A DNA stretch of 64,000 bases from Siphonobacter sp. SORGH_AS_0500 (GCF_002838835.1 NZ_NHPP01000019.1:1-64000); one strand, 5' to 3'; numbered from the stretch's first letter, positions 18,059 through 27,480 are shown. Numbers and translations are program-made. Notes: generated by a model from the sequence alone, not told the origin.

Positions 18059-18821
18059 TCTGGAAGAATTCGATATTCCCGAGGAGTACGGGCAGCTCGT
18101 ACCTGAGCGTGAGCAAATGGAGGTCACGCGGCGGGGCACGGAGGCTTTATTAACCCTGCTGGATCAATATAAGGTTCGGGCTACCTTTTTCACGACGGGC
18201 CATTACGCCCGTATGAATCCTGATTTAATCAGGGCCGTAGCCGAACGGCATGAAATTGCTTCGCACGCACTGTATCACTCGCCCAGGCATGAATTCCAGA
18301 TGGAAGATGTACGGGAGTCCAAGCAAATACTGGAAGCCTTAACCGGGCAGGAGGTAAAGGGGTTTCGAATGCCCCGACTGAAGCCTTTTGCGATGGAAAA
18401 GTTACTGGATTATGGCATTACCTATGATGCCTCCATTAATCCGGCTTACCTGCCCGGACGTTATAACTTGTTGCACGAAAATCCGCAGCCTCATCTTCGC
18501 AACGGTCTGATGGAGTTACCTAGTTCAACAACGCCTTTGCTTCGTTTACCCTTATTCTGGTTATCGTTCAAGAATCTGCCTGCGGCTTTATTTCGCTATT
18601 GGGCGGCTCAAACGCTGAACAAACGGCAGGTTTTAATGCTGTATTTTCATCCCTGGGAATTTGCTGATATTCATTCGTATAACGTGCCTTCTTACGTCAA
18701 AAAAGTGGATGGGGAAAGGTTACTGCAAAGACTTGAAAAGCTAATCGTATCGCTTCAAAAACAGAAAGCAACGTTCCTGACCTGCCAGGAATACATCCGG
18801 GAAATGCCTACGGGTCAATAG
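18033..18821 (+). CDS. Polysaccharide deacetylase (NodB-fold) protein
   Basis: A 262-residue protein of the carbohydrate esterase 4/NodB fold without a signal peptide, so it probably acts in the cytoplasm or at the inner face. The first metal motif reads TFDLEEF (D9, E11) instead of TFDDG, and the second is SHALYH (H78, H82), as in the less typical branch used in lipid-linked or exopolysaccharide pathways. Further motifs are RATFFTTG and the late LYFHPWEF carrying the catalytic His. The gene overlaps the GT2 gene by 26 bases. Its likely job is to deacetylate a sugar of the glycan assembled by the two transferases. Confidence 0.82.
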   Translation: MQAVTLTFDLEEFDIPEEYGQLVPEREQMEVTRRGTEALLTLLDQYKVRATFFTTGHYARMNPDLIRAVAERHEIASHALYHSPRHEFQMEDVRESKQILEALTGQEVKGFRMPRLKPFAMEKLLDYGITYDASINPAYLPGRYNLLHENPQPHLRNGLMELPSSTTPLLRLPLFWLSFKNLPAALFRYWAAQTLNKRQVLMLYFHPWEFADIHSYNVPSYVKKVDGERLLQRLEKLIVSLQKQKATFLTCQEYIREMPTGQ

Positions 18822-18833
18822 GTTTCTTCTTTC

Positions 18834-18933
18834 GTAGAAACGTCGATTTATCGCGTCTGGGTAGAGGCGGTTTTCAGGTACCTTGCTATCATTTCCATTA
18901 CCCGGCGGAGACGCCATAAATGGATGTCTCTAC
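18834..18933. repeat. MITE-like palindromic repeat, copy 1
   Basis: About 100 bases with imperfect terminal inverted repeats, from GTAGAAACGTCGATTTATCG to ATGGATGTCTCTAC. It shares GTCTGGGTAGAGGCGGTTTT with the copies at 19108, 31863, 37245 and (inverted) 47814. No reading frame of note inside. Confidence 0.75.
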
Positions 18934-18977
18934 GTTTTCGAATGTCCTTAACCTGACTGTCAACGAGTGAAATCCAG

Positions 18978-19070
18978 CTTCAGGTAAGGTTCTTCGCTTT
19001 GCTCTGAATGACAGCTGGAGGTAGAAAATAGGCCCTTATGCCGCAAACAGCGGTTGGTGAGACACCAACC
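18978..19070. repeat. Dispersed repeat fragments between two MITE copies
   Basis: The stretch at about 18983-19015 (TTCTTCGCTTTGCTCTGAAT) recurs inverted near 40113-40138. A hairpin GGTTGGTGAGACACCAACC at 19052-19070 is half of the REPIN-like pair seen in full at 31621, 40257, 47562, 47729 and 57196. Confidence 0.6.
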
Positions 19071-19107
19071 ACGGCGTAAAAGTTACTCCTCGATAAATTT
19101 CTTCAAG

Positions 19108-19206
19108 GTAGAGACGTCGATTTATCGCGTCTGGGTAGAGGCGGTTTTTATTACCTTTCAATTATTTCTATCTTCCGACTGAGACGCTATCAATGGACGT
19201 CTCTAC
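19108..19206. repeat. MITE-like palindromic repeat, copy 2
   Basis: A 99-base element with ends GTAGAGACGTCGATTTATCG and CAATGGACGTCTCTAC. It is in the same orientation as copy 1 and 174 bases from it. The remaining 200 bases up to the next gene hold nothing I recognise. Confidence 0.8.
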
Positions 19207-19415
19207 ATTTATTCAATATCCTGATTCTGTTATCCTGAACACAGAATAATTTTGTTTTTCGCAGAGAAAACAGTACAAAAGGAATGACTATTACACATCG
19301 TCGCAACTTTTCTTTTACTCGTCGTTGGGATGGATGAGGTTTCTTCTGAATTATCTTATGAAGGTTATCTTTGGTTTTTACTTCTCTAATTTCCACATTG
19401 ATACTTCATCTATTT

Positions 19416-22400
19416 ATGAAGAAACGATTACTCTTCTGGCTATGCCTCATTCTGGCAGGAATGCAGGCCATGGCCCAAACGCCGACGTTCCCTACGAACG
19501 GTGTTCAGGATGAGCGGCCCGGTCGGGTAGCGTTCACCAATGCCACCATTGTTACCGATGCCCAAACCACACTTGAAGGAGCTACGCTGTTGATTCAGGG
19601 CGGCTTGATTGAAGCGGTTGGCAAAAACGTAAAAATTCCCACGGGTACGCAGGTAATTGACCTGAAGGGCAAGCGAATTTATCCTTCGTTCGTCGAAGTG
19701 TATGCGGCTTATGGTATGCCCGAAGTAAAGCGGGAGGCTCGCATGGGTCGCGGAACGCCGCAGATGGAATCCAAGAAAAAAGGGGCTTACGGCTGGAATC
19801 AGGCCGTGTTACCCGAAGTGAAAGCCGCTGAAATGTTCAGTGGTAATGCTAAAGAAGCAGCAGAGTTACGGAATATCGGCTTTGGCTCGGCAGTAACCCA
19901 CTCGCAGGATGGTATCGTTCGTGGAACATCGGCTCTGGTTGCTCTTTTGGATGCTAAAGATCAGGAAGCCCTTTTAAAATCGAATGTTTCTGCTCATTAC
20001 TCGTATTCCAAAGGCAGTTCTACGCAGGATTATCCCAACTCACTTATGGGCTCAGTAGCTCTGGTTCGTCAGACGTATTACGATGCTCAGTGGTATAAAG
20101 GCTTGAAGGGTCGCACGGAAACAAACCTTTCGCTGGAAGCCTTCAATCAGAATCAATCTTTACCCCAGGTTTTTGAAGTAACAGATAAACTCGGGGTCTT
20201 ACGCACGGCTAAAATTGGCAAGGAATTCGGCGTAACCTATATCATCAAAGGCAGCGGCGATGAATACCAGCGTTTACCCGAAATTAAGGCTACGGGTTTG
20301 TCCTTCATCCTGCCCGTGACTTACCCTACGGCTCTGGATGTGGAAGATCCTTTCGATGCAAGCGTAGTTTCGCTTTCAGACATGAAGCATTGGGAAATGG
20401 CTCCGGCCAATGCTGGGTTACTGGCGAAGCAATCCATTCCCTTTAGCTTTACCACTAGTGGTCTTCGCAGTAAAGCGGATTTTATGGCTAACGTTCGGAA
20501 AGCCATTGCGGCGGGTCTGGATGAAAAAGCGGCTTTGGCAGCTCTGACGACAGTTCCGGCTCAGTTGATGAAAATTGAAGATATGGTAGGAAGTCTGAAA
20601 CCCGGAATGCTGGCCAACTTCCTGATTTCTTCTGAAAGTGTATTCAGTGAATCGAACACCCTGTACGAAAACTGGGTGAAAGGGACACGCTACATCGTGA
20701 CCGATATGAATGCAAGCGATTTCCGTGGCTCCTACGATCTGGCCTTAGGTTCTCGCTCTAATCTGAAACTGAACATTACCGGGAAGGCGGATAAACCTAC
20801 GTATCAAATTCAGGTAGATACCACCAAAATTACCCCGAAAGTAACTCGTCAGGGCGATTTATTAACCCTTTCGTTTAAACTCAATAAAGCCGAAAAGGGA
20901 GAGAACCGGATTTCTGCTTATTACGATGGTAAGAACATCAAAGGGGATGGGTTCGATGCGACGGGAGCTCCGTTGACCTTCCTGGCTACTTACAAATCAG
21001 CTCCCCAGGCGGATCGTGCTCGTTCGGATTCTAGTAGAAAAGCGGCTCCTTATGAAATGGGTAAATTGATTTTCCCATTCGCCGGGTACGGAAGCGAAGA
21101 AAAAGCCAAAGCTGAGACGATTCTCATTAAAAACGCAACGGTTTGGACGAACGAAAAAGACGGTATCGTTCCCAACACGGACGTGCTCCTGCAAAACGGT
21201 AAGATCGCGAAAGTAGGAAAAAGCCTTTCCACGCCTTCAGGGGCAAAAGTGATTGATGGCACGGGTAAACACCTGACTACTGGAATCTTCGATGAGCACT
21301 CACATATTGGCCTGTACTCCGTAAACGAAGGCACGCAGTCGGTTACTTCCGAGGTTCGGATGGGTGACGTAGTAAACTCGGAAGACGTCAACATTTACCG
21401 TCAGTTGGCGGGTGGGGTTACTTCCTCACAGTTATTACACGGTTCCGCGAACTGTATCGGTGGTCAGTCGGCGGTTATTAAACTCAAATGGGGCGAAACG
21501 CCAGACAATCTACTCATTCCCGAAGCTCAGTTTATCAAGTTTGCCTTGGGTGAAAACGTAAAGCAGGCGAACTGGGGCGATGCGGCCCGTGTGCGTTTCC
21601 CACAAACCCGGATGGGTGTGGAACAGGTGATGATGGATGCCTTCATTCGTGCCAAAGCTTACGAGAAAGAGTGGAAAGAGTATAACGGTTCTTCGAAGAA
21701 AGCTTCGATGGTAGCTCCCCGCCGTGATCTGGAGTTGGATGCTCTGGTGGAAATACTCAACAAAAAACGCTTCATTACCTGTCACTCTTACGTCCAGTCG
21801 GAGATCAACATGTTAATGAAAGTAGCCGATTCACTGGGCTTTACCATTAACACCTTCACGCACATTCTGGAGGGCTACAAAGTGGCCGACAAAATGAAAA
21901 AACACGGAGCCAACGGTTCGACGTTCTCTGACTGGTGGGCGTATAAAATGGAAGTAAAAGACGCGATTCCTTACAACGCGGCGATGTTATCGAAAGTGGG
22001 GGTAAATACGGCTATTAACTCCGATGACGCAGAGATGGCTCGTCGATTGAATCAGGAAGCGGCGAAGACGGTATTGTATGGTGGGGTTTCGGAAGAAGAG
22101 GCCTGGAAAATGGTAACGCTAAATCCAGCGAAAATGATGCACCTGGATAACCGTCTGGGTAGTATCAAAGTAGGTAAGGATGCCGACGTAGTACTTTGGA
22201 ATAACAATCCTTTATCCGTATACGCCAAGCCCGAAAAAACCATCATTGAAGGAGCGATTTACTTCGATCTGGAAAAAGACAAAGTATTACGTAAGGAAAT
22301 TGATACCGAACGGAACCGTTTAATCCAGAAGTTACTGACGGCAAAAGCTTCCGGTGCGGCAACGCAACGTCCAGCCATGCAACGTCCCCGTCACTTCCAC

Positions 22401-22487
22401 TGCAATACCCTGGGTGGTTTGTCGGAAGAAGAAGGCCACATGCGTTTCTTCGGTCAGTTCAACTGCGACGGTTCTTGCGGGTTTTAA
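19416..22487 (+). CDS. Secreted double-domain amidohydrolase
   Basis: A 1023-residue exported protein; the ATG at 19416 starts the signal peptide ending QAMAQ. It has two tandem amidohydrolase-like domains. The first (about 35-440) has the entry strand YPSFVEVYAAYG where a metal-binding HxH would be expected, so it looks non-catalytic. The second (about 560-980) carries DEHSH, ITCHSYV, THILEGYKV and NSDDAEM, which supply the His and Asp metal ligands. The C-terminus closes with GKDADVVLWNNNPLS. Such large proteins are common in Bacteroidota with unknown substrates, presumably dipeptides or other amides. The shorter homologue downstream at 22656 lies on the same strand. Confidence 0.85.
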   Translation: MKKRLLFWLCLILAGMQAMAQTPTFPTNGVQDERPGRVAFTNATIVTDAQTTLEGATLLIQGGLIEAVGKNVKIPTGTQVIDLKGKRIYPSFVEVYAAYGMPEVKREARMGRGTPQMESKKKGAYGWNQAVLPEVKAAEMFSGNAKEAAELRNIGFGSAVTHSQDGIVRGTSALVALLDAKDQEALLKSNVSAHYSYSKGSSTQDYPNSLMGSVALVRQTYYDAQWYKGLKGRTETNLSLEAFNQNQSLPQVFEVTDKLGVLRTAKIGKEFGVTYIIKGSGDEYQRLPEIKATGLSFILPVTYPTALDVEDPFDASVVSLSDMKHWEMAPANAGLLAKQSIPFSFTTSGLRSKADFMANVRKAIAAGLDEKAALAALTTVPAQLMKIEDMVGSLKPGMLANFLISSESVFSESNTLYENWVKGTRYIVTDMNASDFRGSYDLALGSRSNLKLNITGKADKPTYQIQVDTTKITPKVTRQGDLLTLSFKLNKAEKGENRISAYYDGKNIKGDGFDATGAPLTFLATYKSAPQADRARSDSSRKAAPYEMGKLIFPFAGYGSEEKAKAETILIKNATVWTNEKDGIVPNTDVLLQNGKIAKVGKSLSTPSGAKVIDGTGKHLTTGIFDEHSHIGLYSVNEGTQSVTSEVRMGDVVNSEDVNIYRQLAGGVTSSQLLHGSANCIGGQSAVIKLKWGETPDNLLIPEAQFIKFALGENVKQANWGDAARVRFPQTRMGVEQVMMDAFIRAKAYEKEWKEYNGSSKKASMVAPRRDLELDALVEILNKKRFITCHSYVQSEINMLMKVADSLGFTINTFTHILEGYKVADKMKKHGANGSTFSDWWAYKMEVKDAIPYNAAMLSKVGVNTAINSDDAEMARRLNQEAAKTVLYGGVSEEEAWKMVTLNPAKMMHLDNRLGSIKVGKDADVVLWNNNPLSVYAKPEKTIIEGAIYFDLEKDKVLRKEIDTERNRLIQKLLTAKASGAATQRPAMQRPRHFHCNTLGGLSEEEGHMRFFGQFNCDGSCGF

Positions 22488-22655
22488 TTGGTTTGATGAA
22501 GTTTGACAGAGTTAGATATAGTTTGAGATGTTTGAAAGTTTGATAGGATACAGATTGAATAAGTAAAGAATGTTTGATCAAACTTCTCAAACTTATTCAA
22601 ACTTTTCAAGCCCAATATCTCAAACCTTTTCAAACGCTATCCTAAAGATATTTTA
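22488..22655. repeat. GTTTGA-rich imperfect inverted repeat
   Basis: The left half is rich in GTTTGA words (22494-22550) and the right half (22577-22640) is rich in TCAAAC words; ATAGTTTGAGATGTTTGAAA on the left partly pairs with ATCTCAAACCTTTTCAAAC on the right. A similar, much better hairpin is at 63278-63424. It lies between two co-oriented amidohydrolase genes and could act as a processing or attenuation structure. Confidence 0.55.
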
Positions 22656-23951
22656 ATGAAAAAGATAGTATTTACCCTACTGGCACTCAGCACGATGCTG
22701 AAGACGGCTCAGGCTCAGAATGAGGCTGCTGCTTCACCACAAACGGCTCCCATTGCCCTGACGGGAGGCACCATTCACGTAGGAACGGGCGAGGTCATTC
22801 AGAACGGGACTGTCGTTTTTGATAAAGGAAAAATTACTTACGTAGGCAGCGGAACGCCGACCTTACCCGCCGGAACGCAAAGCATTTCGGTCGCTGGAAA
22901 GCACGTGTATCCGGGATTAATCTCTCCTTCCAATCAATTAGGTCTCGTAGAAATTGCCTCCGTTCGGGCGACGAACGATCAGGAAGAAGTAGGCGATTAT
23001 ACCCCCAACGTGCGGGCTTTGATCGCTTATAATACCGATTCAGAAGTCATTCCAACCGTGCGGGGTAACGGGATTTTATTAACACAGGCTACGCCCGTTG
23101 GTGGAGTAGTGTCGGGCATGTCATCCGTTATGCAATTGGACGGCTGGAACTGGGAAGATGCCGCTCTGAAGAAAGACGACGGCGTTCACGTGAACTGGCC
23201 GGGTTACTTCCGCCGGGGATATAACTTCGAAACGGGGTCATTCAGTATCGGTAAAAATGATCGTCGTGAGGAGCAGTTCCGCGAATTGGATAAGCTGTTT
23301 AGCGATGCCATTGCTTATGCTCAAACGCCAGCGGCTTCGCCTGTTAATATGAAGCTGGAAGCTATGCGAGGGCTGCTTGACGGAACGAAAAACCTGTACG
23401 TAGCGGCTGATTATGGCAAGGAAATCATTGAAGCAGTACGTTTTGCGAAGGCTAAAGGCGTGAAAAAAGTAGTCATCATTGGTGGAGAAGAATCATTAAT
23501 GGCGGCTGATTTCCTGAAAGAAAACAATATTCCGATTATCGTGAATACCACGCACCGTTTACCCAACCGTACGGACGATGATACGGATTTGCCTTATAAA
23601 CTGCCTTACCTGCTTTCCCAAAAAGGGCTAACGGTAGGTTTGGGGTATGTGGGTCTGAACTGGCGGACGCGTAACCTGCCTTTTTTAGCTGGAACCGTGG
23701 GCGGTCATGGCATGACGGCGGAAGAGGCTTTGAAGCTGGTTACGCTGAATAATGCGAAGATTTTGGGGATCGATAACGTAGTAGGTTCACTCGAAAAAGG
23801 GAAACACGCCACGTTAATCGTTTCAGCCGGAGATATTCTGGACATGCGGACGGCTAAGGTTGAACAGGCTTATATTCAGGGTAAATCCTTAAACCTTGAT
23901 GACAAGCAGAAGAAACTCTATCGTACGTTTTCCAGTAAATATGCGAAGTAG
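22656..23951 (+). CDS. Amidohydrolase-fold secreted protein, probably non-catalytic
   Basis: A 431-residue protein with a signal peptide (ending QAQ at about 21). It shares the amidohydrolase layout: an N-terminal small domain with GKHVYPGLISPSNQ, a TIM-barrel region and a C-terminal AEEALKLVTLNNAKILGI plus GKHATLIVSAGDIL closure. The first motif has SPSNQ where catalytic members have HxH, and I see no replacement ligands; INSDD-like aspartates are also missing. It resembles the inactive first half of the neighbour at 19416. A partner or subunit role for the upstream enzyme is plausible. It ends before a strong terminator at 23974. Confidence 0.8.
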   Translation: MKKIVFTLLALSTMLKTAQAQNEAAASPQTAPIALTGGTIHVGTGEVIQNGTVVFDKGKITYVGSGTPTLPAGTQSISVAGKHVYPGLISPSNQLGLVEIASVRATNDQEEVGDYTPNVRALIAYNTDSEVIPTVRGNGILLTQATPVGGVVSGMSSVMQLDGWNWEDAALKKDDGVHVNWPGYFRRGYNFETGSFSIGKNDRREEQFRELDKLFSDAIAYAQTPAASPVNMKLEAMRGLLDGTKNLYVAADYGKEIIEAVRFAKAKGVKKVVIIGGEESLMAADFLKENNIPIIVNTTHRLPNRTDDDTDLPYKLPYLLSQKGLTVGLGYVGLNWRTRNLPFLAGTVGGHGMTAEEALKLVTLNNAKILGIDNVVGSLEKGKHATLIVSAGDILDMRTAKVEQAYIQGKSLNLDDKQKKLYRTFSSKYAK

Positions 23952-23973
23952 TTACTTCTGACTTTTTTACTAA

Positions 23974-24007
23974 AAACGGCCCTGAATCGAAAGACTCAGG
24001 GCCGTTT
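23974..24007. terminator. Terminator after amidohydrolase pair
   Basis: Perfect 12-bp stem AAACGGCCCTGA/TCAGGGCCGTTT around a 10-base loop, ending in TTT. It lies between convergent genes and may serve both. Confidence 0.85.
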
Positions 24008-24097
24008 CATTTTGAGAAGGCGGACTATCAATCCGAAACAGCATTCGAGTATGATAGCAGCTTAACTATCGTGGAAGTTGAGCGGTCAAATCCACCT

Positions 24098-25024
24098 TTA
24101 AATAGTCACCGCTACTTTTCCCACAAAGTGCCCTTCTTCCAGTTTCTGGTGAGCCTGCGTAATATTTTCCAGCGGAAAAGCTTCGGCGACGTATGGCTTC
24201 AAGTGTCCTTCCTCCACCAGCATTTTAATCTTTTCCAGATCGTTGCCGTTGGGTTTCGCCATAAAAGGCCTTACCTGTTTACGAAAGATGACATCAATTG
24301 CCGTACTCACATCCTTAATTTCCGGGCGAGTAGTTACGTAATATGCATCTTCCGTCAAATGATCCTTGATGTCGTCGAAAGAAAACTTACCCGAAGCATC
24401 AAAAATCAGATCATAGCGTTTGGTGGCGGGAATGGATTGGGTTTTGTAGTCAATGACTTCGTCGCAACCCAGGTCACGGGCCGTTTGCACGTGCTCAGTG
24501 CTACACATACCAGTGACAATGGCTCCCCAACTTTTGGCGACCTGAACGGCAATGCTCCCTACGCCGCCCGTACAGCCATTAATCAGCACTTCGTCCCCTG
24601 CTTCGATTTGGCCATGGTCCACCAGACCCTGCCAGGCAGTGGTCGCTACCAGCGAAAGACTTCCGGCTTCTTCGAAGCTAATGTTCTTGGGTTTGATCGC
24701 TGCGATGTCTTCATCGACAGCGAGATATTCGGCGTAAGCTCCGCCTTTTACCGGACTAACATGTCCAAAAACTTCATCACCAATATTAAACTTATCAGAC
24801 TTGGTAGCAATAACGGTACCGCTGAAATCACTGCCAATGATCTGATCTCCGAAGAGCCCAGAGGCTAGTTTCATTGCTCCTGAACGAATAATGGTATCAA
24901 CCGGATTAACAGAAGAAGCCTCGTTCCGAATTAGAATTTGCCCTTCTTTGATGTCTGGGGTGGATGCTTCTCTGATAATAAACTGCTCCGCAGAGCCATA
25001 GGATTCTAACACAGCTGCTTTCAT
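24098..25024 (-). CDS. Zinc-free NADP-dependent quinone oxidoreductase-like enzyme
   Basis: Cytoplasmic medium-chain dehydrogenase/reductase of 308 residues. The GroES-like domain covers about 1-125 (with SSVNPVDTIIRSG and GSDFSGTV) and the Rossmann domain about 125-250, with nucleotide-binding GCTGGVGSIAVQVAK. The catalytic zinc-binding Cys/His pattern of alcohol dehydrogenases is absent, which fits the quinone reductase/enoyl reductase branch. The ATG at 25024 gives the expected N-terminus MKAAVLESYG. Likely reduces quinones or enones with NADPH; the precise substrate is unknown. It faces away from the ECF sigma gene at 25216. Confidence 0.88.
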   Translation of the reverse strand: MKAAVLESYGSAEQFIIREASTPDIKEGQILIRNEASSVNPVDTIIRSGAMKLASGLFGDQIIGSDFSGTVIATKSDKFNIGDEVFGHVSPVKGGAYAEYLAVDEDIAAIKPKNISFEEAGSLSLVATTAWQGLVDHGQIEAGDEVLINGCTGGVGSIAVQVAKSWGAIVTGMCSTEHVQTARDLGCDEVIDYKTQSIPATKRYDLIFDASGKFSFDDIKDHLTEDAYYVTTRPEIKDVSTAIDVIFRKQVRPFMAKPNGNDLEKIKMLVEEGHLKPYVAEAFPLENITQAHQKLEEGHFVGKVAVTI

Positions 25025-25215
25025 AAGGTTGGATATTAATTGGTTACTAAAAAATAGAAAGGACTCTCATGGAACCCTTCTATTACACCTATCTCCCCAC
25101 ACTAAAGCTGTTCCATCTGGACTTTAATAGCGTTTTAATGTGGCTTTAAATTCACCTTAACTCAGTTGCGGGACTTTTGGGTCAGAAATCGCCACAGTCT
25201 TAACTCTGTAAAGCC

Positions 25216-25755
25216 ATGCAAACGGTCACTTTCCAACCTGAGAATCGCTTTGGCACTTTTAATGCCATTGTCAAAGTATACGAACGTAAACTGAACTATC
25301 ACATTCGCCGCTACGTACGCGATCCCGAAGATGCCCGGGATGTGACTCAGGATGCTTTGTTAAAGATTTGGCAGGGGCTCCCTAATTTCAGAGGGGACTC
25401 TCAACTGTTTAGCTGGATGTATCGGATTGCGACCCACGAAGCCCTGAATTTTCTTCGTAAACAAAAGCACCACGTAGGTACGCAGATGGATACGGAAGTT
25501 CTGGAAAATCGTCCCGTTTTCGCGGATGTAGATACGACCTGGAACGGTGAAGAAGTAACCATCTGGCTTACGCAGGCCATTGAGCATTTACCCGAAAAAC
25601 AGCGTCAGGTCTTTCGCTTACGCTATTTCAAGGAGTTACCCTACGAAGAAATTGCTACGCAAACCGGAACGTCGGTAGGAGCTCTTAAAGCTAATTACCA
25701 CTTAGCCGTACAGAAAGTAGAGAAGTATATTCTCGGTCGTCGCAATGATTTTTAA
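25216..25755 (+). CDS. ECF-type RNA polymerase sigma factor
   Basis: A 179-residue sigma-70 family protein with only regions 2 and 4. Region 2 (about 20-90) contains RDPEDARDVTQDALLKIW and the -10 recognition segment FSWMYRIATHEALNFLRK; region 4 (about 120-170) contains LPEKQRQVFRLRYFKELPYEEIA and a helix-turn-helix. No anti-sigma factor gene follows directly; the next gene is a DUF4136 protein. The regulon is unknown. The ORF start matches the family length. Confidence 0.9.
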   Translation: MQTVTFQPENRFGTFNAIVKVYERKLNYHIRRYVRDPEDARDVTQDALLKIWQGLPNFRGDSQLFSWMYRIATHEALNFLRKQKHHVGTQMDTEVLENRPVFADVDTTWNGEEVTIWLTQAIEHLPEKQRQVFRLRYFKELPYEEIATQTGTSVGALKANYHLAVQKVEKYILGRRNDF

Positions 25756-25891
25756 TCCTGCTATAATCTTGATTTTATACGGATTTCAGGTCGCGTTTCT
25801 ACGTTTATGATACTCAAACGAAGCGTAAAGAATCGGAAGATACCCGATGAAACGAAAGGGGTTTTGAGATTAACTTAAACGACGGATTGCC

Positions 25892-26458
25892 ATGAAAAAA
25901 ATCCTGCTTCTGACAACGCTATTCCTGGGTCTGGTAACGCTCCATAGCTCCGCTCAGGTAACTATTGATAAAGATAATCAGGCCAATTTTAGCCAGTATC
26001 ACACCTTTAATTGGGCCCCCGCTGACGTACGTACGGGAGCAAATCCGGTCTACCACAGCGATCTGATTCTTCAGAATATCCAGAATAATCTGGCCGACGA
26101 ATTAAACGCTCGGGGCATTTCCCAAAGTGATGAGCCCGATTTACAAATCACCGTTCATACCTACACCGAAAATAAAACGCAACGGGTAATGAATGGCGGT
26201 TATGGCTACCCTTATTACGGTTTTGGCTGGGGCCGTGGATTTTTGTATAGTCCTTTCATGTATGGCTATGGTCCCAGCTACCAGAACTATCACTATACCG
26301 AAGGAACGCTGGTAATAGATATGATGGATACCCATACGCACCATCTGGTCTGGAGAGGCGTAGCTCAGGGAGCGTTAAATGGCCCTCGTGGACTGGAACG
26401 GGAAATTGCCAGAGGTATTCATAAAATGATGAAACACTATCCTGCCGGATTGGCTTAG
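25892..26458 (+). CDS. DUF4136 secreted protein
   Basis: A 188-residue exported protein (signal peptide ending SSAQ at about 21) of the DUF4136 type: FSQYHTFNWAP near the N-terminus, a conserved-looking DEPDLQITVHTYTENK segment, a glycine/tyrosine-rich low-complexity loop (about 95-130, GYGYPYYGFGWGRG) and a C-terminal TLVIDMMDTHTHHLVWRGVA. There is no lipobox Cys. The function of the family is unknown; members are envelope proteins. It follows the ECF sigma factor gene by 136 bases and could be one of its targets. Confidence 0.8.
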   Translation: MKKILLLTTLFLGLVTLHSSAQVTIDKDNQANFSQYHTFNWAPADVRTGANPVYHSDLILQNIQNNLADELNARGISQSDEPDLQITVHTYTENKTQRVMNGGYGYPYYGFGWGRGFLYSPFMYGYGPSYQNYHYTEGTLVIDMMDTHTHHLVWRGVAQGALNGPRGLEREIARGIHKMMKHYPAGLA

Positions 26459-26481
26459 GATCTGAAAATAAAAATGTTAGG

Positions 26482-26522
26482 TCGGTGCCTGATGCAGATT
26501 GCTTCTGCTCATCAGGCACCGA
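26482..26522. terminator. Hairpin after DUF4136 gene
   Basis: A 13-bp perfect stem TCGGTGCCTGATG/CATCAGGCACCGA, with a smaller nested GCAG/CTGC stem in the loop. There is no T-run after it, so termination is less certain; it may be a transcript-stabilising structure. Confidence 0.6.
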
Positions 26523-26625
26523 TTCCTGCAGGAAAACCAACCGATTTTCAATATTAAAGTCGAAAGAGATGATGCTCTATCAAAATATTACTACTTTCCG
26601 GGAAGAAAATGTACCGACAACTCCT

Positions 26626-27306
26626 ATGAAAGTATTGATTGTAGAGGATGAACCTAAACTAGCCGCCTTTGTAAAGCGTGGACTGGAAGCGGAAGCATTT
26701 GACGCAAAAGTAGCCTATGACGGAATGATTGGCCAGAAAATGGCTCTGAGTGAGTCTTTTGATGTGATAATTCTGGACGTTAATCTTCCCCATATTAATG
26801 GTTTTGATTTAGTAAAAAAGCTCCGGGCTGAAGGAGTTAATACACCCGTATTGATGCTGACGGCTTTAGGAGAGCTGGAGGATAAAGTAACCGGACTGGA
26901 TTCAGGAGCGGATGATTACTTGGTAAAGCCTTTTGAATTCCGGGAGTTACTGGCTCGTCTACGGTCCTTATACCGCCGAAGCCAGTCGGGGCCGGTGAGT
27001 CAGCATATTTTACAGGTAGCCGATCTAGAGCTGGACCTGGAAGAAAAAGTAGCCCGCCGGGGTGGCCGTCGCATTGACCTGACTGCGAAAGAATTTAGCT
27101 TACTTGAATACCTTCTCAGAAATCGCGGACGAGTCGTCTCTCGCGTAGATATCGCCGAAAAAGTCTGGGATTTACATTTTGACACCGGAACCAATACGAT
27201 TGAAGTATACATTAACTTCCTCCGTAAAAAAGTAGATAAAGATTTCCCCAAAAAGCTCATTCACACCGTGATTGGGATGGGTTATGTTTTGCGGGAAGAA
27301 AACTGA
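26626..27306 (+). CDS. OmpR-family response regulator
   Basis: A two-component response regulator of about 226 residues. The ATG at 26626 (MKVLIVEDEPKL) is the start that begins the receiver domain; upstream in-frame starts (26568, 26485) add a non-conserved leader. The receiver domain (1-115) has the acidic pocket ED (8-9), phospho-acceptor D51 in ILDVNLP and K in LVKPF. A winged-helix DNA-binding domain covers about 128-224. It resembles CusR/ArlR-like regulators. The histidine kinase gene follows on the same strand after a hairpin, so the two very probably form a pair. Confidence 0.92.
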   Translation: MKVLIVEDEPKLAAFVKRGLEAEAFDAKVAYDGMIGQKMALSESFDVIILDVNLPHINGFDLVKKLRAEGVNTPVLMLTALGELEDKVTGLDSGADDYLVKPFEFRELLARLRSLYRRSQSGPVSQHILQVADLELDLEEKVARRGGRRIDLTAKEFSLLEYLLRNRGRVVSRVDIAEKVWDLHFDTGTNTIEVYINFLRKKVDKDFPKKLIHTVIGMGYVLREEN

Positions 27307-27336
27307 GTGAGTTTCCTGTGACGATAAAATAATAGC

Positions 27337-27364
27337 ATGGCTGGTGTTTTCGCCAGCCATTTTT
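27337..27364 (+). terminator. Hairpin between response regulator and kinase
   Basis: ATGGCTGGTG/CGCCAGCCAT stem (one non-matching pair) with a TTTT loop and TTTT after the stem. It could reduce read-through into the kinase gene. The sequence resembles the GGCTGGTG hairpins of the REPIN-like family, so it may derive from one. Confidence 0.65.
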
Positions 27365-27480
27365 GCTATAGATTAAAAAGGCGAAATCTATCCCTTGGAG
27401 GGAATGAATTACTTCATTTCCTTTGTTAAACTGCGTGGCTTGGGCCTTTGTGGCGAACCAGAATATAACCTCGTACCTAG

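Noticed and set aside
24071..24868. Long plus-strand frame of 265 codons
   Set aside because: It is antisense to a well-recognised quinone-oxidoreductase-like gene and has no family features.
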